NCBI GenBank assembly: GCA_029532625.1
Contig: JARFXM010000009.1
Coordinates: 1,798,001 to 1,862,000 of the forward strand
Origin: Lomentospora prolificans
Taxonomy: Eukaryota; Ascomycota; Sordariomycetes; Microascales; Microascaceae
Length of the DNA stretch: 64,000 nucleotides
Direction of reading: 5' to 3'
The notes under the pieces were generated by a model, which had not been told where the DNA came from, ran no database searches, and worked only from the letters and a program-made list of their open reading frames with translations. Positions 11,309-24,213 of this stretch are shown one piece after another. Each line of letters opens with the position of its first letter. Position 1 is the first letter of the stretch. A program made the translations under genes and the position numbers.

Positions 11309-14300
11309 ACATGGTCAAGCAATTGGTGCGCTGCATTCAATCTATCCTTGTGTCTTGGTACAGATCGCGCAGCTTGCCGGGCCGAAGGCTTAACTCGCTC
11401 AGACTGGCTCTGCTTGGAACCACGCAGCTGTAAGTGGCGTCACCAATGATCTCCAGTAACCACTTGACTCGCAAAGGTCGCCAGATGATTCATAGACGGA
11501 ATCATTTTGAGCGTAACCGCAGTTCCCTTTTTTTTTTCTTTTATTGCACGACGGTCAAATCCCTGACCTATCGCATTATGCAAGCGGGTACTTGACGTTG
11601 GAGAGACAAAATATCTGACCTCCACCACCGAGACTTTCAAAATCCTGTTCCAGCACACGCGCACACACAAGGCACAGGTCGTGAGCCGTCGAACGATCGG
11701 TCACCATTCAAATACCCTTGCCGCGTTCCCCTTGCGCACAAGTAAATTGCAATTGATTTGGAGTTCTTTACCGACGACCCATCCGATTTGTGTGGTAAGC
11801 TCTTTCGGGCTGTGAGCCCCCACCCCTCTTCGAGGAATCTGCCTCGCCCAGCCATGACTTGTTCAGAGGCACTTGCCTTCTTGCTTTGGCTCGCGACACG
11901 CACTTCGAGGGATGACTTGGCGATAGCGCAATATGGTGGACGTGCTCAGTATCCACTAGTGGCCAGTCACGAGACACCCTCCACCCGTTGGTCTCACTCT
12001 TCACTTCCACTTGAAGAATACAGGGTTGTCGAGCTCTTCTCAGCGTGTCATTCGAAGACTGGGCGAGCTAACCAACGCCGTGTTCAACTGAGGGTTGCTC
12101 AACAGGCTTGACCGCGTAATTATTCGACTTTGAGTACAAGTAGAGAATATTATGGGAAACCAAAGGGCTGGCTGGCCGGATGTTGGCAGGTTTGAGCCCG
12201 TATATTCGCCTGCAGAGACGAGACGGGGATGGTTCCTAATTTCAAAGAATCCTTTGTGCATGATGATGTTGGGTTTTGGAACGAGGTGGCAACAAGAATC
12301 CTCTTTGCATCTGCAGATCGGGCTCCTTGCATACACCGGAGCTCTTCGCAGAAGAGGGCAGCCCGATTTAGCAGGGCTCCTTTGGTAAGCGAAGTCAATC
12401 ATCGTGGCTGGCAGCAAAAGCCAGGCCTGGCACTTTGTTACTTCGTAGAACCAGTGGAACCGCCCCCTATTCATGACGAGGGAGGGGTGCGCATGTACGC
12501 ATGTGGTGTATTTCCCAGTGGTGCAGCCCCATTGAGTTGGTGATGTGTTCCTTGCACCGCTGGCCAGCTTGTTAATGCTCCCCTCTCAAGCTTCCCACGT
12601 CACGCCCATCCCTCCCATCCCTCCCATTCCGCATTCCATTCCCGCCCGGTCTCTCGGGCAAGCTCTCCACGTTGAGCTCTCGGCCAGGCCCCATCGGATT
12701 TAATAGACGATCAACGCTCGAGGTTTTTGATAGAAACCCGCGCTCCCTCCCCACCCCCCAACCCCCACCCCTCTTCTTCCCTTCCACCCCTGCTCTCGCC
12801 TTGTTGGAACGCAATACGACCAAGCACACAAAGCGGCATTCGGGTGTTTTGTTCTGTATAGGACCCGAGTCTTGTGTACATTTTCTCGATTTCTTCCACG
12901 TTGCTGCCTTTGAGGTTCAATGCGAGAACGTGTCATAACGACAGCCATTGGACCAAGGATGTTGAGTTCGTGACCGAGGCGCAGAATGCGCCAGCCGGAC
13001 CCAGGACTCAAGGTGGCATTGTTCCAGCCAGGACTCAAGGATGTAGAAATGCAGCAAAATGACAGTGCCCTCTCTTTTGCATTCTTGCATGACCTAGTCC
13101 TCTACTAGAACAGCTTAATCCCTCCCACTCGTTGGAGAAGAAGGGGGAAATGACGGGTGTTGTCAACCGAAAGGGGAATACCACAAGTTTCCCCATTAAT
13201 TCATTGTTCATGGATGTCCTGTTGTTGTCTGGCGGGTTTGTTACCCATCCAGCCGCTTTTCGGCCAATCTCGAGCCCTGCAGAGTCAGGAAGTGTCTTGG
13301 TGAAACCAGGATGATTTATCGCAAAGGACTGGCCTTAATTTAATTTACTTTTCTGTCCTCAGCAGGCTTGGAGGCCTGGGCCGGTACTTTTCAAGGGGTG
13401 TGCGTTTTGCTCCGTTTCGAAGGGGGTGAGCAGGTGAGCCACTGGCGGACACCATCAGGAAGGACACACTAAAAAAATTGATAACCCAAAAAAGCGGGTT
13501 TCGGGAATAAGTCCGCCCAGAAATTGTGCTGGGCTGTTCGACATACTTTGAAGTGGCATCAGAAGGAGGGCCGCGACAGGATGACCGAGGACGAGGGATT
13601 GAGGGGAAGAGGAGAGGGGTGTGTGATTGAGGGTGTGAGAGGTGTGGGCGAACAGACTTTTTTAGACACAAAACGCCGGGGCCACGGTTGTCGGTTGAGA
13701 CGTGGTTCCTCCTTCTCTTTCGTACCACTGTACCTTGAATACATCGATGCGTTGTGCGTTTCTGGCCTCACACGGGCCAAGTTCTCAGGGTGGTCGATTC
13801 ACACTCGGACAAAATGCACCCACTCTTCAAGTCAGTCCTTTAGGCAGCCTGAAAATGGACAAAAACGCTGAGTGGGGTGGGGTGGCTGCCTTTGAAGAAG
13901 GGACATGGGTGGTCTAGAATGGCGGTTACAGAGTCGTCGCTTCCCGTCGACATTTGGAACCCTGCCCATCCACATCCACTCGTTGCCCAGAAAGAGCAAG
14001 CCACCGTTCGATGGCTGACGGGGATTAACGTCGGTGTCCCTCCCCACCCGCAGGCACGATTGCCTCGCCCGCCGCACATCTGGAATGCAAAATTACTCGG
14101 CAGGCAGGAGGTGCGGGCGATTGCCCGTGCCGAAAGTCCTCCTATCCGAAGCGACGGACTAATATGAAGTACACCTACGCTCAGGGAGTCGGCCACAGAA
14201 AATGGCCCAGACGAACACGGCACGACCGTTCCCATGCCCTCCCGATGGAGCAAAATAGCGCCTTCCTGCTACGCGGATCACAGTGCGGGCGATCTATGCA

Positions 14301-17300
14301 ACGGTCTGGGAGCACATTTATGTGTCGAAGAGGGACTACACTGTATGGTTGGGTGCGGCCGGTAACTGTACGAACCAGCACGGCACTCCAAGGGCGGCAG
14401 ACCAGTGAATCTGCTCCCGTTCCTAACCCGCCCAGGCGCGAAGCCCGCTGTGGGGCGCTTTGAACAAAAAGGAAAATGCTCCAAGAGTGACTTGTGTTGT
14501 TTTATTACTGCTTTACAAAAAAGATCATCCTGGGTGTCAGCATCAGCGACATGGCTTCAACCTAACTCGAGATTCATATTTCGGCCAAATCTACTCGTTG
14601 CTCACTGTAAATTGCTGCAAGACATGACATGCCCAGCCGAGGCCTGAAAACAGAGGGGCTGCGGACTTGACTCTCCAAGCACCCCATGTGAGAGCACTCT
14701 ATCACGGTCAGCAAAATTTCACCTGCATCCTTGCTCCGGCCACAGTGGTATCGTTTCCAGTGGATCCCTCTCTCCATCGACATCACCCACCCGCCATTTT
14801 TAGCGTACGCACATTTGTCTCGGGAGGGATGTCTCTTGAGGCGCCTGAGAACCCATTTCAGTTCGGGTGTGAGTCGGGCGTGGGCTTGCCTGCTGTGGTA
14901 GTGGCGGTGGAAGTGGTGGTGTTCTCCTGTGTACCCGTGCATGAGGTTTAGTACAGGTTTGGAGAACGGGCCACACTACAAAGGTACAAGCAGGTCGAAT
15001 GCTCTCCCCCATCCCAACCGCAAGAAGGGAGCGGAGGCAAGTACCTCCCCTTCTGTCAGCTGGCCTCCTTAACCTCGCGAAATGAAGATGTGACTCGAGC
15101 GCCATTCCACAACAGGCAGGGCTCCTCCTAAATGAGGCAGCTCGCTCCTTGGGCTTTGACTTGGTAGTGACGAGATGACCGGCTCACTTCGATATCTGAC
15201 GAAAGGGTGACCGACCGGAAAATGAAGCGGGACAGCGAAGAGAACGAGATGAGACGGTGCAGATGGCCAGTTGAGCCGTTTTGAGTCCCATCCCGATCTC
15301 CACACTCCACACTCCACGGGTCAATACCATTATCCTACTCTGTAGACTATCAAAGTTCTCTGGCCTTCGCGCTTCGAGAGAGTTGCAGCCTCGGGGCTGC
15401 CCAATGGTGTCGTTTCTCGTAAACGGCATGGTGGGAACAATTCGTTCGATGGTCCGTGGACAAGTTTCGCAGGAGCAAGCACGGATATCGACTTTTGTTG
15501 TTTCTCACGCACCAGAAGCGTCATCTCTTTAATGGTACATCACCGAGACAGATGCTGGAATACCTTCGTACATGGGGTAATAAAACGTACCTACTTGTAC
15601 TAGGGTGCAGGTACCAGAGCATAAAACATCGAATATGACGTGTGTGAAGGAGCAGCTCGCTCAGGGTACCCATCCGATGCGGTTAACCTTCGGATGAGAT
15701 CTTGGTGGTGTGGCGGAGGAGGAAACAGTGAGAGATACCAATGCAGAGGAATCAAATGCACTTAATACCAATACGCACACTCATCCAGTGACGGATACCT
15801 ACGGGTATGTAGCGTTCGGGTCACATCAGCACCACCTAAGAGCAGGAAACAGACCAGGCCTCCTTGGAGGAGGCAACTTGGACAACCTAGGGCCACACCC
15901 CACACCCAGAAATTTTTCTCACGCTCGCAGGTCCTGTTATTTTCGTTTTCTCCAGGACCCAACTTCGGTAGCTAGGGGAGACACTGACATGCCGGCCGGT
16001 AATTCATCGCACCGTTCCCGTTCTCCGTCTAAGACCCAATGCGAAGTGCACACAAGAAGTTACAGTACCTCCTCTCTTCGCGCCCACCCTGGCGAGGTAC
16101 AAACCTGAAGCTCACTCTTTGTGCAATCTGCCCAGTTACGATGGCAGGTTGTGCCGTACCTGCTTGTACTCAAGCATGCAAGGAGTCAATCCCTTCACTG
16201 TCGAGTTCAACCCCGAAACGGTCCTCGTTCTGAAGCTCAAGGTTGGCGGGGTAATTCCAGAGGGATCTGCAAAGTACGGCTGAATAGCTTGCACCATGCT
16301 ATGGATATGTGAGAGACTCATGGCGCCATGACTGCGCATCTACCATTTCGGCTTGTCATTCCCACTCTTCGGGGCTTTATTGTTTTTGGGAAACAAGCCC
16401 ATCAGGGACTCAATCATGATCAGGGGAGGCTTGATGGCTCTTCGTCGATAGATGAGCAAGACGAACCCACTTTCCGACCGCCTTTCCAATGTCGGCAGCC
16501 ACAAGAGTCATTCGTCCAAGCATTGAGCTTTGCCGTAAGAAATGCAGTGAAGAGTAACAGGAAGAAGAGTGCGTCGTGTCTGTTCCGCTCAAAATTCCCG
16601 TCCAATACTTGCGCATCTCAAATAAGGTAGCCTATTCCTCGTCGCATCGTCGATGGCCCTTAGGATCGGCTGGTGGAATTCTAAGTTTGATCACAAATGA
16701 CACGGCTCAAGATCCAAATCTTGAGGTCGCCTGGTCGGGCACTCCATCAGCGCTACTCGCAATAACCCACGGCGCAAACGAGCCCAAATCCTGTAATGGG
16801 CCCTCTTGGTTGGATTTTGATGACCGTCGAGTGGTATTACGACGAAGATTCAAATGTTCGTTCCACAGGTATCCACTTGGAGAGATGACGTTCGAGGGCT
16901 GTCCAACGACATCCACTTTTATCTAGCCACTGCGTGCCATATGAACTGCGGTTTGCCAGTAAATTCCTAGCTAGGTCGCATTCGGATGTCTGGAAGGCCC
17001 GTGATTCGGCGGGCGTTAACCATTACCATGGGATTCTGTCTCTGCGCAAAATCTGGGCCGTCTCGACGAGCTTGGGTGGGCCCCGAGGGGATCTCACTTC
17101 AGGTCAGCGAGACACCAAGCTTGGCGCCAAAGGACTGTGGGAATATGGATCAGAGAGAGAGCCCCGGCCGCCGGGGGGTGGGGTGGGGGGGGTGCTGGAA
17201 ACGAACAAGGCTGGCCTCCCGGATGGTTTAGCCAGGACACTAAAATTGGATCCATTAGATTTCCTTGAGGGGTCTCCAGGTACCGGTCCAGGAAAAGCAC

Positions 17301-20300
17301 TGAAACTAGTGTACTTGTCGGCTTCTGTGCTGGTTCTGAAAACCCAATGCACCCACCCACCACTACGAAGGTATATACATATGGAGATGTGCGACGTACC
17401 ATTCCCCAAGTACTTCGCACGTCCGTCCCCCAACAGGCCAGGCATGGGCTAGGCCGGGGGCGAAGAATTTGAAGGGGGCGTGGCCTCCTGCCCGAGCAAA
17501 GCTCGACAGGGGTGGGTGTCTTTGCTTCAAGATGGTGCCGAGCATGTCACCTCGCGCTTGCTGCACAGGGCGAACAGCCCCTGCCAGAAGGAGCACTACA
17601 CAGCTCCCATGCGATGCCCGCCATATTCTTGCTCCCCTGCCCGGCCCCTTCCAGCAACGCTCCAGAAAGCCTTCCTCGGGTAACGAGTCTGCTCTCTCCA
17701 GCCTGAGAACCAAGAAGCCCCAATGGCTCACAGCCCATGGGTTCATCGGGGTTGCTCATTGATCCTTTCAACCCCGCGGCCGGGGTAATGCTTCATTCAT
17801 ATGGTTCAATATTCACATATCTCGATACGGGCCCAGTGGTCGGTTATGTGAACTAAATGAGATAACAGGCACCAGTCTCACCATCACTGGTTTTCTCGAT
17901 TTTCAATGACACAAACGCACAGCCCAGCGCGACCATCCTCTTTTCGCCGAGCGAACCAGGCATGCACCAGTAGTGGTACGGTGGTGCTGTCTGTACAACC
18001 TTGGCCTTCCCAAGGGTACCCGGTCGCCACAACAAAGTGTCCTTGGGCGCCAGCCCAGATTTTAGCGGTGGGGAAGCCGACGTTCCAAGGGTTCTGGCTT
18101 CCGGCATGACTTTGGTAGGGTGCACTTCACAAACGCTAAAACATCCCCTTCCGGTAAAGCCGTCAGCAGGGGTCCGCCATCCCTGTTCATAGGGGGTCAA
18201 GTCCGGACGAAAGATCCAAAACTGGATTTCCAACACCCTTCGTTGTGGATTCCGTCTTCCATTTGGCCTTCCGCTCAATCACCACCACCCATGCCCCGTC
18301 CAGAGGCGGCGATATAATTGCGCATGGTGCTGGAGCGAGGATCGAGCGGCAAGACGGAGCACCACCGAAACCTCGCCCCTCCTGCCCCTTCCCGTTGGCT
18401 TCTTGTACGAGCGTGTCTTGCCTGCTCTTTCGCATCCATCTTCTCCAGTTTCAGACGTCACAGAAATACAGCATCCTACGTATTCATAAATACGTCTGGT
18501 GTACCGAGGTACGCTGCCAACTCGTTTCGGGGGAACAAGGAGTACATCGCACTGATAGCATATTCTATCTTGCAGGACCAGGGATATGCTAAACAATGGA
18601 CGGAGGAGGCAATCGGCCCAGCCAAATTATTAATCACCTACTCTGTACGAAGGTATTTGAATCTTCTCAATGCTCACTTTCCCTCTAACATCGTTTAAAT
18701 ACCCGGAATGAAGTTTTGATTCCAACGCTCATTGGAGCATTACGTGCATACATAACCCCATCTGCCTCCACATCCGTCAAACCAATCTTCCCCCCCCCTT
18801 CGCTAAATAGCACAAGATGAATCGGGCGAAGATACATCCACTCCTCGATTCGCAAACGTAACCACGCCCACTCACATGCTGAACCAGTGTTGTCCGCTCT
18901 CCGTTAACAAATGATGATGGTGATGCAGGTCGGCTCTCGTGATACCGTTGGTCAGCTCTGTTCCCAGGCTCTATCAATCAAAAACGACTCGGACGCACGC
19001 TATTATATGCTCCGAGGTAACGCCTTCCCCTTCAGTTGCCCAGGCCTGCAAGCCGCCCTTATGCACAGCCATCGCAGGCGCCTTGCGCCAGAACCCAGCG
19101 CGTGTTCACTCCCAGCATGAAGTGGGAATGAGTGGTGCTCGGGGTGCCATCCCCGCCTCAAGGCAAGGTCCGGAACGAGCACAGGGCCAAGGCGGAGTAA
19201 ATCGAGCTTCCCCCTCCCCTCCGTACAAGTGGCGGAGAGAGCGAGAGGCTCGGAGGAAACCGCGTCACAGCGAGGCGACATGCCCACCTCGCCAAGGGCA
19301 AACCGGCCAAAGCCCTGCACTCCCGCTGGCGTCCTCAACATTAGTGGACAGAACACCGCATCATCCATTCCTTTCCCAGTGTCATCGTGGTGTTTATGCG
19401 ACGCAGTTCATCTCAAGAGGTAGTTGCGAGTACACCCGCCCGCCTCTCTGGCCGGCGACGAGTAGCATTTTCCTCTTCCAACCTACCACTTTTTTTATAC
19501 GATTCTGGACGGTTGCTCCTGTAATAGGGTACTGCATTCTAGACGCAAAAGGATGGTGCTCGGGCATCAAGGCCCCCAAAACTTTAGCAACCTCCAGGTG
19601 CAGCTTCCCCCGCCGAATATTTTGCCCTATATATTAGCTCCCGTAGGAGGATGGCGAAAGATCCATGTTTCATTGACTTGGAGCCCTCTCGCATCACACC
19701 ACTCGGTTTCGTGCCTAGTCGCCCTCTTAAGGTACGTCGACGGGCATCGAAAATGAATACGGGGACTTGCGCAATCGTGCTGGGCTGCACACGTACACGC
19801 CCGCGCACACGACCAAGCAGAGTCTCCGTAATACGCTGGCGATCTCGGCAGCAGAATACGGGCTAAAGGAACAAAGCTAGGTTCATTCACTGTCCGTGGC
19901 TGCTGCTTTATTCTCCGCCCAGTGTTACACTAGACGTTTTCAACGCCGGAGTAAATACTAGGCCCTAGTGTCACAATAATCGAACCCTCTGGTTCAAGAC
20001 GCACGGGATGATATAGAGACGTCCAGTCGAGCGCCTGGTGGTATCACCACCTCGAGGGCGGGTGCACACAAGAGCATTAGCGCCGGCCTTCTCCATGGTA
20101 TTTCCGCAAAGCGATGTCCCGCGTTGGTAAACAGCGAAGTCGGAATGTTTACAAGCTTACAGGACAGGCCGTGATGCAGAAACTCGGATGCCATCTCAAT
20201 GTACTCGTTGGGAGCAAGGGTGGTGGTCTGGCGCTGTCTTGCGGCCCCCTTACACCACACATACCCTTCTTTTCTAGATCGGCCAAGGTCCCAACCCCCT

Positions 20301-21602
20301 TCACATCAAGCGGATAACCCGATGCGCGTTGGAAGGTGCTCATGGGCTCGACTACGACACTTCATCTCATTAACTAAGGTCACTATGTGACAGGCGAAAC
20401 AAGGTCTCTTTGTTCAAAACGGTAGAAGAGGCGGGGTTGAGGAAGTTCATTTCCAGTAGCGTCCGCTAACAGTAGCGGAATCTGAGTCTGTCTTATTCTA
20501 TTCCGGTGCCTCACCGCCTCTTTCAAAACTGGTCATATTTCAGTCTTCGACCGCACCCGATTTATGGTAGCACCTACATGCAGGTTAGACAAGTCAAAAA
20601 AACACGTCCTTGACATGGTCGCGCCGGCGATTTGACCCAGATGTGTGGGGCCCTCCATCTTTCACACTTTCTGCTTTACTCTCTCGCCTCCTGCGGGGGC
20701 CGCCTCCGGATTGTCCCAGGCGAAGGGTGGGCTGCACATGCGGCTTTCGTTTGGAAGAGCGAATGACTGATCACGCCCAAGGAAAAGAAACCCGCAACTT
20801 GACCGTCCCATCCAACGGCGTCGAAAAGTCGTCGGATGTGCGTGCTGGGGCATCTTGTCTATGATGTACGCGAGATTACAACTCGCCTTGCCTCGTGAGC
20901 GGGCATTAGGCCCTGCCTCTGGTTTCCCCTCGCCCAAGCTACAGAAACGCGTCGACAACGGGACCTCGCGGGATCGGAGAAGCGTTAGCCCAGCACGTTC
21001 CTCCTGATTATTCGAGGGTTATGCTGGATAGTATTTTCCGGCATTGTATATATTTGGGGGGTGGGGATATGGTGGGGTCGTCTTGATCTAGAAGTCATTG
21101 ATGCTGGGCTGGCCTGGATCGAAGAACAAGGGCCACCCAAGATCCTATGCCAGCCCAGGTTGAACCAACACCACTGTTGTCGCTGAGAATGCCGTCAGCC
21201 ACAGCAGAGAGCTTTAGGTGCTAATGCAGAGACAGAGGCCAGCAGAGGAAAGAAAATAGCGCCTACCTAGTGCACGTCGAGCTCCGTATGCCTAGCCTCT
21301 AGTGTACGCACGTACACCTCGAGATTCCTGGAGGTCGGGTACTGTCGACCCCATTCAGCAACGTGCCAGCAAACGCAAGTTATCATCTGACCTCTAGATC
21401 ATCACCGACTCCAACCCACTGGCGCCAGCACGAAGTCACTACCTCAATCCGGGGGTAACCAGTGCTATATTTTTGCCAACCGGGAACGGGGCGGCAGACG
21501 TGCATCTTCTACTGGTCTTGCCTGCCCATTGTTCTTCACCCTCCCCGTCCCCAAAATCCAACACCAGAGTCTGAGAGGCTGGATGGAAGTGAGCTAAATA
21601 TA

Positions 21603-23828
21603 TCACAGATGATCCTGCGCATCCAAGCCTAACCGGCCAAATCCTTCTCTCTGGACTTTAAGCGTTGCCAAGTTAATGGCGAATTTCAACTTAGCTTCCG
21701 TGTCCCAGTCGATAGCGTGGCAGATTAGGCCGTAAAGCATGCCGGCTATAAAGGTATCGCCTGCGCCAACCGTGCTGTTGAATTCGGCCCAGGGCGTCAG
21801 TCTCGTGCCCTTCCCGTAGTTGTCACCTTTGCTGACAAACCGGACCATGGTTGGTACGACAGACGGGAAGCGAGAAAGATGGGGGGAAAGAGAAAGGACA
21901 ACGTTCGGCTTGCCTTTGCCTGTAAAAACCGAGCCGAAACGGTTCACCTTGGCAATCAAAGCCGGTAGGGATGGATTGACGAAGGGGGTGGCGGTCATTC
22001 GTGACCTGGCTTCATGAAAGGAAATGGGTGGGAGACAACTTTTGACCCGTACAACAGAAGGGGGAAAAAGAGGATAAAGTGAGTGGCTTATACGTACTCA
22101 ACGATCTCGATATCACCGCCGCCGCCTGGTTTCTCGACGGCCCGCTCGATTAGCTGCCCCTCAGACGGGAAGAAGGCCGACGCTCCGTGGGATCCCCATG
22201 TGCACAAAGCCAACGACCTAAACACCACGTCGTCAACGAAAGAAGGAGCGGTTGCCCGACGTAACACGAAGGCAAGCGAGGCAATGATTGTGACAACTTG
22301 GCGAAGGGGAAGGGGCGTCTTTTCTCTTTTCAAACGTCCGCCTCAAGACCGCAGTCCTAGATTCAGACCCGCTCCAGTTACTCTGGGCCGAATCGTAGTT
22401 GCAAAGCGGGAGAAGGCTTGCAGGTCGGGGAAATTCCACTGGAACAGAGAGCGCTGCGGCTTCATTTCATGGAGAGCAGGTGGGGGGGATGGGGATGGAT
22501 ATGGGGATGCGTACGCCGTGGAAGGTGTCTCTCTCTCGAGGCAGGCCGCTGCATTACTGTGACCCCTGGACTAGTAGATATCGACGGAGCACAATTGCGC
22601 ATCGCCGGTCAGCACACGCACATCCTCACAAGTCACCCCGCGAGTCTAGCCCCAGGAAGGAATGTGTAACCCTCTCACCCCCCCTTTTTTCCCCTCGCTC
22701 AGGCACTTTCCTCATCCGGGGTCCGTATACAGCAAGCAGAAAAGCAGAGAAAGGAAGAGAGAGAGATGGTGAGAGAGGACAGCGGGCAAAACAAGGATCA
22801 TCTAGAAAGGGGGGGAAGACATACCTCGGCCCAGCTCCGAGAGTAGAAGATCACATCGGCGGCCTCAGCCAGGCTCGTAAGCCCTTCCCTTCCGGGTTTC
22901 TCTACCTCGACGCTAATCCTGGCGATGGGGAGAGCAGAGCGAAGGTGCCGGATGCACTCAAGGGTGGTTTCCGGGATGCGGCCCTACTCGTTGGATTGGG
23001 CTGGTCAGTTTTGCTCGGGGCCTTTTCACGTCTTCGCTTTCTCTCTCTCTCTGTCTCTCTCTCTCTCGCACACACACATTCTCTGTCCCTCCCCGCCCCG
23101 AATTCCATTCTTAGTAGCTTCTGTAGGTGTTGCCGTTAAACAGTATCTGCCAGGAAAGCAGGAAAAAAAAAAGGCAATATCAGAAAATCAGCCAGTGCAT
23201 CTTCCCACGTAGAGCAACATCCCGCATAAAGACCAAAAAAGGTCAACACCTCACCTCAAAGTGCCACCACGACTCTCCCGCTCCCCCCTTCCTAAACCCC
23301 CTCGACAACCGCCCTAAATTCCTCGGCTGTCATTTCCTCCAGCCCGTTATAGTTGACGATCGTCCGACTCCCCGTCTCCAGACTCCGCACGATGAAGCTG
23401 CTCGCTGGCTCCTCCACCCCCTCCCTGTAGATGCAAGACCCCAGGAACCCGTCGCCGTCGCCGTCGCCATTTCCCTCCGCGCCAAAGGAGGCCTTGATCC
23501 GCGCCGTGGCAACGGACCCCGCGTCCGGGAGGCAGCTGACGAGGTGCGTGCGGGCGGCGGAACCCACGGAGCCGGGCGCGTGGCGGAGGAGCTGGCGCAA
23601 GACTTCGAGGGAGTTGGGGCAGTTGCCGCCGCGGCGGACGGTGAGGGATTGGGCGCGGAGCTTGGAATCTTCTTGGGGGAAGAAGGGGACGCTTTTGGTT
23701 TGGGGCGGAGGGGGAGGTTTGAGTGTTAGCTGATTGTTGGTGACAGGAAGCTGAACTGTTTTATGGAGGTTTGGTTACCTTAGGATTGTGTCGACGTAGC
23801 AGGCGCCGACTAGGAATATGTGCTGCAT
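21603..23828 (-). CDS. pfkB-family sugar kinase, ketohexokinase-like, with a one-base frameshift
   Basis: The protein resembles ketohexokinase-type pfkB kinases, which phosphorylate fructose or related sugars with ATP. Proposed exons on the minus strand are 23828-23779, 23691-23255, 22983-22825, 22570-22515, 22217-22094 and about 21809-21603, giving roughly 343 residues. Visible hallmarks are FLVGACYVDTILS at the N terminus, VRRGGNCPNSLEVL, SWWHFEGRIPETT, RISVEVEKPGREGL, ADVIFYSRSWAE, LALCTWGSHGA, and the pfkB signature VGAGDTFIAGMLYG with its catalytic Asp. Exon 2 is one base too long for both of its splice phases: the frame ending in AEEFRAVVEG and the frame of SWWHFE differ by one across a run of five C on the plus strand at 23297-23301. 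With four bases the exon would read through. Either the allele is broken or the assembly has a homopolymer error. The junction of exons 5 and 6 is the least certain. The substrate is inferred. Confidence 0.72.
23039..23078. repeat. TC/CA compound microsatellite inside a kinase intron
   Basis: CT units followed by CA units lie within the second intron (22984-23254) of the pfkB kinase gene, so length variation here would not alter the protein. Confidence 0.85.
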
Positions 23829-24213
23829 GGTTAGTGATGTCCCAAGTGTTTGTCGAGCTATCAGGTGTCCGGATGGGTCGATGATGCCAAAAGGCCAAAC
23901 GGTGATGGCGATGGGTGATGATAATGTGATGATGATGATGATGATGATGTCGCTTTCATTTGAAGCGGCTAATTCGTGTGAGTGACCCTAGTTTGTCCCC
24001 ACTCGGCATCAAGACGTCAACCGATCACGGAAAAGAGGCACGTAAACCCAAATCTCGACAATAATACTACATATTCGCTCATTCATAAACATTCTACCCT
24101 ATGAGAATTCATATCTAACAGTTGCTATGCCTAATCCCACCATTTGCCATATTGCGCCCCTTGAAGAATAAGACATTAACGCGAACCCAGGATGGATGGA
24201 GAGAGTAACAATC
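23829..24213. other. Intergenic between sugar kinase start and kinesin stop
   Basis: 385 bases that act as promoter of the kinase and 3' flank of the kinesin gene. They include a (GAT)n tract at about 23928-23949. Nothing else is recognised. Confidence 0.6.
23928..23949. repeat. (GAT)n trinucleotide repeat
   Basis: About seven consecutive GAT units lie 100 bases upstream of the kinase start codon on the minus strand. Confidence 0.85.

Larger units (their letters stand above)
5171..21602. other. Gene-free interval of about 16.4 kb
   Basis: I can support no gene here. The open frames are under about 235 codons, overlap on both strands, have random-looking composition and carry no recognisable domain. 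Base composition is mixed rather than strongly AT-rich, so it does not look like heavily RIP-mutated transposon sequence. It holds T-rich tracts (7829-7875, 8071-8118), a G run (9855-9867), a short direct repeat (11267-11308), C-rich stretches (12600-12800), and dispersed words such as GGCCAGC and GTACTTGTAC. A gene made only of short exons, or a non-coding RNA, could still be hidden. Confidence 0.55.

Noticed and set aside
18939..19637. 232-codon plus-strand frame in the large gene-free interval
   Set aside because: Composition is random-looking, there is no domain and the opposite strand is also open; it is probably chance.
22902..23108. Arg/Glu-rich minus-strand frame near the kinase gene
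   Set aside because: It is the translation of the TC/CA microsatellite in a kinase intron.
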